Below are positions 29,023 to 37,414 of a stretch of 64,000 nt of DNA, piece by piece. Origin of the DNA: Kitasatospora setae KM-6054 (GTDB lineage Bacteria; Actinomycetota; Actinomycetes; Streptomycetales; Streptomycetaceae); contig NC_016109.1 in assembly GCF_000269985.1 (NCBI RefSeq), forward strand, positions 2,294,001 to 2,358,000, written 5' to 3'. Numbering within the stretch: position 1 is the stretch's first letter; each line of letters begins with the position of its first letter. Made by a program: the position numbers and the translations under genes. Below the pieces are notes generated by a model. That model worked only from the letters and a program-made list of their open reading frames with translations. It made no database searches and had not been told where the DNA came from.

Positions 29023-31719
29023 TCAGAACGAGGCGCTGACGGTGGTGCCGGCGAAGTCCTGTCCGGCGGCGTAGAGGCTGACGAAGTTCCAGCCCGCGGT
29101 GGGGTTGGCGATGGTCAGGGTCTCGGTGTTGCCGCTGTTGGTGGACTTGGCGGTGTTGGCGCCGGTGGTCGCCCAGGTGGCGGCGTTGTAGTACAGGTCG
29201 GCGTTGCCGGTGCCGCCGGAGGCGTTGATCTTCAGGCTGGCGGTGCCGTTCGGCACCCAGACGAAGAAGTACGCGTAGTTGCCGTTGGTGGCGGCGACGT
29301 TGCTGCGGACGCAGCCCTTGTCGAGCTGGCGGGTGTCCGCGGCGGTGCACTCGCCGCCGCCGGTGTTGCCGGGCGGGGTGGTGGCGGTGCCGTTGGTGGC
29401 GGTGATGGAGACGCCGGAGATCGGCTGGTCGCCGGCCGCGTAGAGGCTGACGTAGTTCCAGCCCTCGGTCGGGTTGGCGATGGTCAGGGTCTCGGTGTTG
29501 CCGCTGTTGGTGGACTTGGCGGTGTTGGCGCCGGTGGTCGCCCAGGTGGCGGCGTTGTAGTACAGGTCGGCGTTGCCGGTGCCGCCGCTGGAGCTGACGG
29601 TCAGGTTGGCGGTGCCGGCCGGGACCCACACGTAGAAGTACGAGTAGTCGCCCGCCGCGGCGGAGGCGTCCTTGCGGGTGCAGCCGAGGTCGATCTGCTG
29701 GGGGCTGGCCGCGGTGCAGTCGCCGCCGGGGGTGGTGGGCGGGGTGGTGCCGGAGCCCTTGCCGCAGGCGCCGGCGTTGCAGGCGGTCAGCCAGGTGTTG
29801 AAGTCGGCGTCGTAGCGGGTGCCGATGGTGGTCTTCAGGATGGTGCGGGCGCCGGCCCAGTCACCGGTGCGGTACTTGGCGAGCACGGCGTCCATGTCGG
29901 AGCGGTGCTGCTCCAGCATGTAGCGGACGGCCAGGTAGCCCCAGCTGTAGATCCGGGTCTGGTCGGCGTTCTGGTAGGTGGTGTCGAACAGGGTGGACAG
30001 CGGGTAGGTGTGCTGGCCGGCCTGGTCGATCGCGCCGGTGTTGTCGGCGCCGCGGTAGCCGTAGTTGACGTACTCGGCGAAGCCCTCGACCCACCAGACG
30101 GTCGGCGTGGTCAGACCGGCGTCGAAGTCGCCGTACATGTCGAACCGGCCGTCGAGGAAGTGGGTGTACTCGTGGTTCAGGTTCCAGATCTGGAAGTCCG
30201 GACGGACCCACTCGGCCTCGTAGGCGATGAACCGGGGCTGGTTGCCGGCCGCGGTCGGGTCGCCCTCCAGGTACATGCCGCCGTTGTTGGTGGAGATGCC
30301 GAAGATGATGCCGGCGTACTTCTGGTAGTCGCTGCTGGAGTGGAAGACCACCACGTCGATGGTGGTGTTCTTGTCGTCCGCGACCGGGCCGTTGTCCTTG
30401 GCCACGTTGTGGAAGTACGCGTCCTGGCCCTTGAGGCTGGTGCAGGCGGTGGCGAGCTGGTCGGCGGTCAGCGACTGGGCGATGATGTCGATGCTGTCGC
30501 TGCAGGTGTAGTTGACGGTCAGCACCGCGGCCTTGACCCGGTTCACCAGGTCGCAGGTGCCGTAGTAGGCGCAGTTGGCCTTGTCGTAGCTGTCGGTCAT
30601 CTCGGCGAGGCCGACCCAGAGCGAGGCGGTGTTGCCGGTGATCGAGCTCTGGTCGAGCAGGCCCTTGACCATCGGGCTGACGGTCGGCTTGAGGTCCGCG
30701 TACTGCAGGAAGCGGCCCAGCTCGCGGCCGGAGTTGGCGACCAGGAAGTCCTTGTCGGTGCCGAGCCGGCCGATGTTCCGGTTGGCGAAGGACTGCAGGG
30801 TGCTCAGCACGCTCGGGTCCGCCTTGACGGCGGGCAGGAAGTCGCTGTTCTGGTGGCCGCGCCAGAACACCGTGAAGGTGTTGTTGACGGCGTTGACCAT
30901 GTACCAGGACGCGTCGTAGCTGCTGTTGTAGCCGTTCAGCAGGCGCTTGACGACGTTCAGGTAGCGGGCGTTCTCCAGCGAGCTGTCGATCAGGGTGACC
31001 GCCTCGCCGAGGGTCTCGCCGTTGGCGTCGGTGACGTCCTGCGCGTGCGCGCTGTTGAAGAAGGCGTCCAGGCCGCCCTCGATCGCGCCCTTCAGGTTGC
31101 TGCCGTAGGTGCCCACCACGTCCGCGTTGTACCACTGGACGTAGTAGCCGGCCCGCAGGTAGAGCACGATCTGGTGGGCCGAGGCGGAGTTGTCGCCCGC
31201 GTAGTTGGCGGACACGTCGCGCAGCGCGTTGGCGACGGTGACCATCTGCGACTCGTTGAAGGCCGCCTTCGCGTCGTTCCCCTTCAGCAGGAACAGCGAG
31301 TTGACGCAGTCGACGGTGGACGCCTTGATCTGCGCCACCAGGGCCGCGCCGGTGCGGCCGGTGAAGTCGGACGCGTTGCACGCCGTGGTGGCGGTCGGCA
31401 CGTCGCCCGGCAGGCCGCCGGGCTCACCCTTGGCCGCCAGCGGCGGGCGCTTGCTCGCGTCGGAGCGGACGTTGCTGGCGGAGTCCTTGCGGAGCTCGGA
31501 CGCCGCCGAGCTCAGCGGCGCCTCCTTGCCCGCCTTGGCCGCCCGGTCGGCCTTGAGGGCCTGGTCGGAGTTCTCGGACTTGGCCGGCTTCTGCCCGGCC
31601 GGGTCGGCGGCTCGGGCCCCCGGCGCCAGCGCGCCGAGGAACCCGAGGGCCATACAGAGGGACAACAGCAGACTCAGCGTCCGTCCTGCGGACGCGAACG
31701 CCATCCGGAAGGTTCGCAC
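29023..31719 (-). CDS. Secreted M9-family collagenase with two C-terminal PPC domains
   Basis: This 898-aa protein is a gluzincin collagenase. The signal peptide is VRTFRMAFASAG followed by a Leu-rich core ending ALAPGARAA. An activator-type helical domain precedes the zinc motif HEYTH (about residues 516-520), with the downstream metal Glu in WWVEGFAEY (about 541). The two C-terminal repeats (from about 672 and 785) are pre-peptidase C-terminal domains, each with SGGTGNADLYYNAATWATTGA in nearly the same DNA sequence. I chose the GTG at 31719 because GGAGG lies 7 nt upstream and it opens the signal peptide; an ATG at 31815 would start inside the upstream inverted repeat. Confidence 0.94.
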   Translation of the reverse strand: MRTFRMAFASAGRTLSLLLSLCMALGFLGALAPGARAADPAGQKPAKSENSDQALKADRAAKAGKEAPLSSAASELRKDSASNVRSDASKRPPLAAKGEPGGLPGDVPTATTACNASDFTGRTGAALVAQIKASTVDCVNSLFLLKGNDAKAAFNESQMVTVANALRDVSANYAGDNSASAHQIVLYLRAGYYVQWYNADVVGTYGSNLKGAIEGGLDAFFNSAHAQDVTDANGETLGEAVTLIDSSLENARYLNVVKRLLNGYNSSYDASWYMVNAVNNTFTVFWRGHQNSDFLPAVKADPSVLSTLQSFANRNIGRLGTDKDFLVANSGRELGRFLQYADLKPTVSPMVKGLLDQSSITGNTASLWVGLAEMTDSYDKANCAYYGTCDLVNRVKAAVLTVNYTCSDSIDIIAQSLTADQLATACTSLKGQDAYFHNVAKDNGPVADDKNTTIDVVVFHSSSDYQKYAGIIFGISTNNGGMYLEGDPTAAGNQPRFIAYEAEWVRPDFQIWNLNHEYTHFLDGRFDMYGDFDAGLTTPTVWWVEGFAEYVNYGYRGADNTGAIDQAGQHTYPLSTLFDTTYQNADQTRIYSWGYLAVRYMLEQHRSDMDAVLAKYRTGDWAGARTILKTTIGTRYDADFNTWLTACNAGACGKGSGTTPPTTPGGDCTAASPQQIDLGCTRKDASAAAGDYSYFYVWVPAGTANLTVSSSGGTGNADLYYNAATWATTGANTAKSTNSGNTETLTIANPTEGWNYVSLYAAGDQPISGVSITATNGTATTPPGNTGGGECTAADTRQLDKGCVRSNVAATNGNYAYFFVWVPNGTASLKINASGGTGNADLYYNAATWATTGANTAKSTNSGNTETLTIANPTAGWNFVSLYAAGQDFAGTTVSASF

Positions 31720-31801
31720 GTGGGGGCCTCCGGGCCGATATGACGCCGTGATTTGGGGCACGGCAGAGGGTCGGTGGCCGCCGAGATGCCCCTCGACGGC
31801 C

Positions 31802-31829
31802 GGTGACATGTACAATTACACATGTCACC
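31802..31829 (-). promoter_or_regulatory. 10-bp inverted repeat, probable operator of the collagenase gene
   Basis: GGTGACATGT (31802-31811) and ACATGTCACC (31820-31829) are perfectly complementary around an AT-rich 8-bp centre, ACAATTAC. The site lies 83-110 nt upstream of the collagenase GTG, in the AT-richest patch of the gap 31720-31908. The dyad geometry suits a dimeric regulator. The regulator is unidentified. Confidence 0.7.
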
Positions 31830-31908
31830 TGTCATCGAAAGAGTTCGGGCAGAAGTCAACTGCCGGTCATAACTCCCCGGTTGGACACCCAGCCGCACCC
31901 AACCCTGC

Positions 31909-33009
31909 TCAGGGGGCCGTCGACACCCTTCCGGCACCTTCTCGCCCCAATTCGGCCAGACAGTACCGCCGGATCGCGTCCGGGGTGGTGAGGGCGTTGC
32001 CCAGCAGGGCCCCCGCCACGGTCATCCCGGCGGGAACGGCGACGCCCGGGAGCAGGACGGACTCGCGCAGCGTCGCCCCCCGGCCGACCGTGGCACCGGG
32101 GCCGACGACGGTGGGCCCGATGATCCGGCAGTCGGTTTCCAGGACGGCGTGGGCGCCCACCGCCAGCGGCCCTTCCAGCCGGACGCCCGGCGCGATCACG
32201 GCGGTGGGGTGCACGTGGACGCCGGGGGCGACCTCCGGCTCGTCGGCGCGGATGCCGAGCCGGCCGGCCAGCGCCTCACCGGTGCCCCGGACGTAGCCCT
32301 CGGCCTGGCCGAAGTCCTCGAACTCGTAGGTCCCGGCGTACGCGTGCAGGGTGCCGGTGGCGGCCAGCGGCGGCAGGAAGTCCTCGTTGAGGTCGAAGGA
32401 CTCGCGCGCGGGGACGTGCTCCAGCACCTCCGGCTCGAAGATCCAGGTGCCGGTCGCACCGTGGCGCCCCCGGGCTTCCACCCCCGGCTTGGACTGGTAC
32501 TCGGCGACCCTGCTGGTGCCCGCGGCGAGCACGGCGACGTCGCCGCCCCACTCCTCCAGCGGCCACGAGTGCTCGAAGGTGGCGACCGTCGCCCGCGCCC
32601 CGGACGCCCGGTGGAAGGCGAGCATCTCGTCGAGGTCCAGGGTGGAGAGCATGTCGTTCGTGGTGACCAGCAGGGTGGCGTCCCGCCAGAACTCGGCGCA
32701 GAACGGGAGGATCCCGCCGGTGCCGAGCAGGACCGGCTCGCGGAACCAGGTGATCCGGACGCCGAGTGCGCTGCCGTCACCGAGCACGGCCTCCAGCTCC
32801 TCCGCGAGGTGGAAGGTGTTGACGGCGATCTCGGTGATCCCGGCGGCCCGCAGGCGTTCGATGACGTGCACGACGACCGGGCGGTTCAGGACGGGGAAGA
32901 GCGGCTTCGCCAGTTGGTCGGTGAGCGGCGCGAGGCGGGTGCCGAGGCCCGCGCCGAGGACGAGGCCCTTGACGGGCCGGGCGGCGGCGTCCGGTGCTTG
33001 GTGGCGCAT
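31909..33009 (-). CDS. NDP-sugar pyrophosphorylase with left-handed beta-helix tail
   Basis: This 366-aa nucleotidyltransferase has the signature VLGAGLGTRLAPLT and KPLFPVLNRPVV (residues about 15-45), the TTNDMLSTLDLDEML metal-site region and GATGTWIFEPEVL. From about residue 255 hexapeptide-like repeats follow (VHVHPTAVIAPGVRLEGPLAVG; IIGPTVVGPGATVGRGATL). It activates a sugar-1-phosphate as an NDP-sugar, and the sugar is not clear from sequence. It is the last gene of the leftward accessory operon, and its ATG overlaps the previous stop by one base (TGATG). Promoter-free coupling to the aminotransferase-side genes suggests one pathway. Confidence 0.9.
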   Translation of the reverse strand: MRHQAPDAAARPVKGLVLGAGLGTRLAPLTDQLAKPLFPVLNRPVVVHVIERLRAAGITEIAVNTFHLAEELEAVLGDGSALGVRITWFREPVLLGTGGILPFCAEFWRDATLLVTTNDMLSTLDLDEMLAFHRASGARATVATFEHSWPLEEWGGDVAVLAAGTSRVAEYQSKPGVEARGRHGATGTWIFEPEVLEHVPARESFDLNEDFLPPLAATGTLHAYAGTYEFEDFGQAEGYVRGTGEALAGRLGIRADEPEVAPGVHVHPTAVIAPGVRLEGPLAVGAHAVLETDCRIIGPTVVGPGATVGRGATLRESVLLPGVAVPAGMTVAGALLGNALTTPDAIRRYCLAELGREGAGRVSTAP

Positions 33010-33728
33010 CAGCGGGGTACTCCGATTCGGGCGAGTTCTTCGAGTGCCACGTCGGTGGCGGTCGGGCGGTAGCGGACGAGGGAGAGCGCGGTGACGGCGA
33101 GCGTGCCGAACTCCGTCCCGGCCCGGGCCGCCACGTGGTCGGCCAGCGCCGGTTCGGGGACGATCGGCGGCCGGTAGACCACCAGCGAAGCGTGCGCGGT
33201 GTTGCGGATCCGGTCCGCGTCACCGCCCGGGACGCCCGGCCGCCCCGCGGACCGGGCCGCGGCGTGCAGCCTGGTGCGCAGTTCCCGCAGGGCCGGGGTC
33301 GGGTAGCCGCAGGCGAACAGGCCGCCCGGCGATCCGCCCAGGCCGCGCAGGGTGACCGCCAGCCCGCTCAGCCCCTGGACGGCTGCCCGCGCCTGGTCGG
33401 CGTAGTGGGTGACGGACCGCTCGCCGACCTCGTCCGCGAAGCCCTCGACGCTGCGGACGGTCAGGTGCAGGTGCTCGGGCCGGTACACCAGGTGCGGCGC
33501 GGAGCGGAGCCCGGCGAGGGCGGCCAGTTCGGCGGCGAGCGCCTCACCCGGCGCGCCGTCGACCCGGACCACCAGGCTCAGGCCCCAGCGGGGGCTCCCG
33601 TGGACCGGGATCCCGTCGGCCTGGTGGGAGGCTTCGCGCAGCGCCCGCTCCCCGTCGCGCCACAGCTCCCGGTAGACCTCGGCGAGCGGGTCGGAGCCGG
33701 TCTGCGGCGATGCTGCGGCTGCGGTCAC
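33009..33728 (-). CDS. 2H phosphoesterase-like protein
   Basis: This 239-aa protein carries the two hallmark motifs of the 2H (LigT / 2'-5' RNA ligase) superfamily: HLHLTVRS (H-x-T, about residue 87) and HASLVVYRP (H-x-S, about residue 191). The GYPTPALRELRTRLHAA helix lies between them. 2H enzymes hydrolyse 2',3'-cyclic or other cyclic phosphodiesters, or ligate RNA ends. The GTG at 33728 overlaps the stop of the IMPase-like gene (GTGA). Placement inside a sugar-phosphate operon suggests a small-molecule cyclic phosphate as substrate, which is inference only. Confidence 0.75.
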   Translation of the reverse strand: MTAAAASPQTGSDPLAEVYRELWRDGERALREASHQADGIPVHGSPRWGLSLVVRVDGAPGEALAAELAALAGLRSAPHLVYRPEHLHLTVRSVEGFADEVGERSVTHYADQARAAVQGLSGLAVTLRGLGGSPGGLFACGYPTPALRELRTRLHAAARSAGRPGVPGGDADRIRNTAHASLVVYRPPIVPEPALADHVAARAGTEFGTLAVTALSLVRYRPTATDVALEELARIGVPR

Positions 33729-34537
33729 GGGTGGTTCTCCTCGCTGGTGCGGTCGGCCGGTGACGGTCCGAGGGCGGCACCGACTCCGGCGAGCAGGGTG
33801 CGGTGCAGGGTGCCGTTGGTGGTGAGCAGCGTTCCGGTGCCGAGATCGGGCCGCCCGTCGAGGTCGCTCCACTCGCCGCGGGCTTCCTCGACCACCAGGG
33901 CCGGGGCCGCGAGGTCCCAGATCCGGGCGCCGTGGGAGAGCGCGCCGTCGACCGCGCCCTCGGCCACCTGCACGTGGCCGAGGAAGTTCCCGATCCCCCA
34001 GGCGGTGCGGCAGGTGGCCGCGTAGGCGGTGAGCCGGGCCAGCTCCCGCGGCGGGTACTCGTGGGCACCGCCGAACGCGAAGGACGCCTCGGAGAGTTCG
34101 GCGACCCTGGAGACGGACAGCCGGCGGCGCCCGTCGGTGTGCGCGCCGCGACCGCGCTCCGCCCACCAGGTGCGGCCGAGGGAGGGCGCGCTGACCACTG
34201 CCGCGACCGGCCGCGATCCGCTGCACCAGGCCACCAGCGTGCCCCAGACCAGCCCGGCCCGGCGGAAGTTCTCGGTGCCGTCGATCGGGTCCACCACCCA
34301 GCAGCCCTCCGCCGGCGCGCCGTCCAGGCCGTACTCCTCGCCCAGCACGGCCTCGCCGGGGGCGAGTTCGGCGAGGACCCGGCGGATCCGCTCCTCGGTG
34401 GCGAGGTCGGCCTCGGTGACCACGGACCCGTCGTCCTTGGCCCAGCTCCGCAGGGACCGGTCGCGGTGGAACTCCAGCGCCGTGTCGGCCGCCGCGCGGG
34501 CGACGGCCCGGGCGATCCGCAGTCGGTCAGAGGTCAT
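33725..34537 (-). CDS. Inositol-monophosphatase-family phosphatase
   Basis: This 270-aa enzyme has the family metal motifs: VVTEADLATEERIR, GEEYG (Glu), WVVDPIDGTENFRR (first Asp pair) and IWDLAAPALVVEEARGEW (the last Asp). Members hydrolyse inositol-1-phosphate, histidinol phosphate, 3'-phosphoadenosine phosphate or sugar phosphates. The family does not fix the substrate. It overlaps the acyl-CoA dehydrogenase gene by 11 nt and the 2H gene by 4 nt. No separate histidinol phosphatase lies in the his operon, but the location here argues for pathway-specific use. Confidence 0.92.
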   Translation of the reverse strand: MTSDRLRIARAVARAAADTALEFHRDRSLRSWAKDDGSVVTEADLATEERIRRVLAELAPGEAVLGEEYGLDGAPAEGCWVVDPIDGTENFRRAGLVWGTLVAWCSGSRPVAAVVSAPSLGRTWWAERGRGAHTDGRRRLSVSRVAELSEASFAFGGAHEYPPRELARLTAYAATCRTAWGIGNFLGHVQVAEGAVDGALSHGARIWDLAAPALVVEEARGEWSDLDGRPDLGTGTLLTTNGTLHRTLLAGVGAALGPSPADRTSEENHP

Positions 34538-35717
34538 GGTAGGAGGTCCCGTCGATCTCCAGGCGCCCGATCAGCTCCTTGCAGAAGTCGTCGTTGGGCC
34601 CCATCAGCGAGGCCGCGAGCGCGTCGCGCAGGTGGCGCTCGATCGTCAGCGGCCCCCGGGAGTAGGCGATGCCGCCGCTGGCCATCATGGCTTCCCTGGC
34701 GACGGCGGAGGCCGCCTCGGCCGCGGCGACCTTGCACGCGGTCATCGGGACCGCGAGCTCTTCGAGCTGCTGCCCCCGGTCGACGCGCCGCGCGAGGTCC
34801 GCGGTCATCGCCCGGATCCCGGCGATCTTGATGGCGTTCTCGCCGACGTGTCGGCGGGCGACCGGGTAGTCCCCGAGCCTGGCGCCGAACCCGGCGGGGT
34901 CGCCGGTGTAGCGGCGGGAGCGGATCCGGCCGAGGGCGGCCCGGTGCGCCGCGGTGGCGATCCCGAGGTAGGCGGAGCTGACCCCGAGGTGGTACACCGG
35001 CTGGTTCGCCTCGTTGTACCGGCGCAGGCCGTCCCCGTCCGTGCCCGCGTAGAGCCGGGCCTCCGGCCCGACCTCGGAGCGGAACCGGATCCAGGTGCTG
35101 CTGTTGCCGGCCAGGCCGAGGCCCTGCCAGGTGCCGGAGGTGATCTCCCCCTGGTCGGCCCGGACCGCGAAGACGGCGTGGTCCCGGTCCCCGGTCGCGC
35201 CGGGGGCCCGGGTGGAGACCACGTAGAGGTCGGCGTGGCCCGCCGAGGTCGCGAAGCTCTTGTCGGCAGTGATCCGGTAGCCGTCGGCGGTCGGCTCGGC
35301 GGTGCTGGAGACGGACCACCACTGCGAGCCGGAACCGGGCTCGCTGATGGCCTCGGTGACCAGCCACCGGTTGTCGAGGATGGCGCGGAGGTGGTCGCGT
35401 CGGCGCCCCGCCTCCGGAATCGCCAGGAAGGAGCTGAGCGCGGTGACGTGCATGACGTAGACCATGGCGGTGGAGGCGCAGGCCTCCGCCAGCCGCGTCA
35501 CCGTCTCGCCGAACTCCCGCGCGCTCGCGCCCGCCCCGCCGTCCTCGACGGGCACGGAGAGGCCGAGGAAGCCGGCCTCGCCGAGCGCCTTGATGCCTGC
35601 GGACGGGAAGGCTCCGGTCTGGTCGACCTCGCCGGCGGCCGGAGCGACGACGTCGTGGATCACGGCGTCGAGCGCGCGGGCCCGGTCGGTGCGGTCCGGT
35701 GGAACGTGCATGGGCAT
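34527..35717 (-). CDS. Acyl-CoA dehydrogenase-family flavoenzyme, candidate carrier-bound substrate oxidase
   Basis: The 396-aa protein has full ACAD architecture: N-terminal helices (GEAGFLGLSVPVEDGGAG), flavin/substrate region WLVTEAISEPGSGSQWWSV, middle beta domain (YRITADKSFATSAGHADLYVV) and C-terminal helices (AREAMMASGGIAYSRGPLTIERHLRD). The end motif is GPNDD rather than the common GTNE, so substrate or FAD-tail handling may differ. In loci that also have an adenylation domain and a carrier protein, ACADs often desaturate the carrier-bound amino acid (as in prolyl-carrier oxidation). That role is inferred here. ATGs at 35717 and 35711 are both possible starts. Confidence 0.9.
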   Translation of the reverse strand: MPMHVPPDRTDRARALDAVIHDVVAPAAGEVDQTGAFPSAGIKALGEAGFLGLSVPVEDGGAGASAREFGETVTRLAEACASTAMVYVMHVTALSSFLAIPEAGRRRDHLRAILDNRWLVTEAISEPGSGSQWWSVSSTAEPTADGYRITADKSFATSAGHADLYVVSTRAPGATGDRDHAVFAVRADQGEITSGTWQGLGLAGNSSTWIRFRSEVGPEARLYAGTDGDGLRRYNEANQPVYHLGVSSAYLGIATAAHRAALGRIRSRRYTGDPAGFGARLGDYPVARRHVGENAIKIAGIRAMTADLARRVDRGQQLEELAVPMTACKVAAAEAASAVAREAMMASGGIAYSRGPLTIERHLRDALAASLMGPNDDFCKELIGRLEIDGTSYHDL

Positions 35718-35751
35718 CCCAAGTGGTGTGTCGGTGTGAGGATTCGTGTGG

Positions 35752-36669
35752 TCAGCCGGTGGCGGCCAGGGCGGCCCCCAGGACGCCGGCCGCGCGCCCG
35801 AGCCGCCCGGGGGCGACGCGCAGGCCGCGCCTGGTGAGCGGCATGGTGTGGCGCTCGACGGCCCGGACGAGGTCGTCCCCGAAGAGGTCCCAGACCGCGG
35901 CCACGCCGCCCCCCAGCACCACGGCCTCGGGGTTGAAGAGGTTGGCCAGGCCCGCCGCGGCGACCCCGAGCAGGCGGCCCGCCCCGGCGTACGCGGCCCG
36001 GGCCTGCGGGTCGCCGGCCCGGGCGGCCAGGGCGACCTCGGCGGCCCCGGTCACGGACCGGCCGGTGGCCGCGGTGTACGCGGCGGCGATCGCGGTGCCC
36101 GACGCGTACTGCTCCAGGCAGCCCCGTCCGCCGCACGGGCAGGGCGGACCGTCCGGGTCGACCACCAGGTGGCCGATCTCGGCGGCCAGTCCGGCCCGGC
36201 CGGTGAGCAGGGCTCCGTCGACGACGACGCCGCCGCCCACTCCGGTCCCGACGAACAGGCCCACCACGTGCCGGGCGCCCCGGGCGGCGCCGTACGCCCG
36301 CTCGGCCAGGACCGCCGCGTTGGCGTCGTTGCAGACGCCGAGCGGAAGCCCGGGGGCGAGCCGTACCTCCGCCGGGTCGAGCCCGCGCAGGGCCGGCGCG
36401 GTCGGGACCGATCCGATCCGGCCGGTGGCCGGATCGACCGCCCCGGGGATCGCCAACCCGGCCCCGACCACCGTGACGGAGGAGCCGGCCCGCTCGGCCG
36501 ACTCGGCGTACAGGTCGGCGAGTTGGCCGATCAGGTCGGGTGAGCGGGGCAGGTCGAGCAGCGGGGTCAGCAGGGCCCCGTCGGCGCCGACCAGTGCGGC
36601 CCGCACGCTGGTGCCGCCGACGTCCGCCCCGAACCGGGCGGGCACGGCGAACCGGTCAGCCGGCGACAC
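35752..36669 (-). CDS. ROK-family sugar kinase
   Basis: This 305-aa kinase has the N-terminal ATPase motif ADVGGTSVRAALV, GLAIPGAVD, the catalytic VCNDANAAVLAE, GLFVGTGVGGGVVVDG and the ROK zinc motif CPCGGRGCLEQYAS. No N-terminal HTH is present, so it is an enzyme rather than a NagC/XylR-type repressor. It presumably phosphorylates a hexose or amino sugar, feeding the pyrophosphorylase at the other end of the operon. The GTG at 36669 overlaps the MBL gene by 14 nt. Confidence 0.93.
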   Translation of the reverse strand: MSPADRFAVPARFGADVGGTSVRAALVGADGALLTPLLDLPRSPDLIGQLADLYAESAERAGSSVTVVGAGLAIPGAVDPATGRIGSVPTAPALRGLDPAEVRLAPGLPLGVCNDANAAVLAERAYGAARGARHVVGLFVGTGVGGGVVVDGALLTGRAGLAAEIGHLVVDPDGPPCPCGGRGCLEQYASGTAIAAAYTAATGRSVTGAAEVALAARAGDPQARAAYAGAGRLLGVAAAGLANLFNPEAVVLGGGVAAVWDLFGDDLVRAVERHTMPLTRRGLRVAPGRLGRAAGVLGAALAATG

Positions 36670-37414
36670 GGTGGACCTCTCCTTCGCGGGCGAGGCGGAC
36701 CGGCACGCCCGGGCAGCGGGCCGCGGTGTCCGCCAGGACGCGGTCGGCGGTGGCGGCCGCGTAGTGCGTGAGCAGGGCCAGGCCCGGCCGGGCGGCGTCG
36801 ATCACCCGGGCCGCGTCGGCGGGGCACAGGTGCCAGCGCGGCCCGGCGGCCGGGGTCGCCGGGTCGGTCACCTCGATCAGCAGCACCTCCGCCCCGGCGG
36901 CCAGTTCGGCGAGGCCGGGGAACCAGCCGGTGTCGCTGCTGAAGACCAGCCGCGCCCCGTCCGGGTCGGTGAACCGGACGGCGTGGGCGAGCGTGTTGTG
37001 CCGGGAGCGGACCGCCTCCACCGTGAGGCCCCCGACCTCGAACGCCGGCCCCTCCGCGTACGTCCGGACCTCGAACGCGGGGTCGAAGTAGCCGGCCCCC
37101 AGCCCGAGCGCCTCGCCGAGGGAGCGCAGCACGGCGGGCCCGGTCTCCGGCAGGTACAGCGGGAGCCGGGGCAGGGCGTGCACCACCCGGTGGTTGCGCA
37201 GCGCCACCAGGTCGAAGCAGTGGTCCGGGTGCATGTGCGTGATGAGCACCGCGCCCAGGCCCGCCGGGTCCGCGTACCGGCGCAACGCGCCGACCGCCCC
37301 GTGGCCGCACTCCAGCAGCACGTCGGCCGTCGGGCTGCGCACCAGGTAGCAGGAGGTGGCGCTGCCGGGATTGGGCACGGCGCTGCTGGCGCCGATGATC
37401 TGCAGGCTCGTCAC
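36656..37414 (-). CDS. MBL-fold metallohydrolase (RNase Z / PhnP-like)
   Basis: This 252-aa metallo-beta-lactamase-fold protein has the metal motif LITHMHPDHCFD (HxHxDH), a third His in VEAVRSRHNTLAHA, Asp in LVFSSDTGWF and a late His in LLTHYA. The organisation resembles RNase Z and PhnP-type phosphodiesterases rather than lactamases or glyoxalase II. It starts at a GTG (37414) in a GTGA overlap with the aminotransferase. Together with the 2H protein it gives the operon two potential cyclic-phosphodiester hydrolases. Confidence 0.9.
   Translation of the reverse strand: MTSLQIIGASSAVPNPGSATSCYLVRSPTADVLLECGHGAVGALRRYADPAGLGAVLITHMHPDHCFDLVALRNHRVVHALPRLPLYLPETGPAVLRSLGEALGLGAGYFDPAFEVRTYAEGPAFEVGGLTVEAVRSRHNTLAHAVRFTDPDGARLVFSSDTGWFPGLAELAAGAEVLLIEVTDPATPAAGPRWHLCPADAARVIDAARPGLALLTHYAAATADRVLADTAARCPGVPVRLAREGEVHRVAG

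Noticed and set aside
31860..31908. tRNA or small RNA gene in the gap upstream of the collagenase gene
   Set aside because: No cloverleaf arms or conserved T-loop are seen; only the dyad operator is supported. No tRNA or rRNA was seen elsewhere in the window.
32149..33072. Plus-strand ORF opposite the NDP-sugar pyrophosphorylase
   Set aside because: It has Gly/Val/Asp-rich antisense composition and no ribosome site. The minus strand has clear nucleotidyltransferase motifs.
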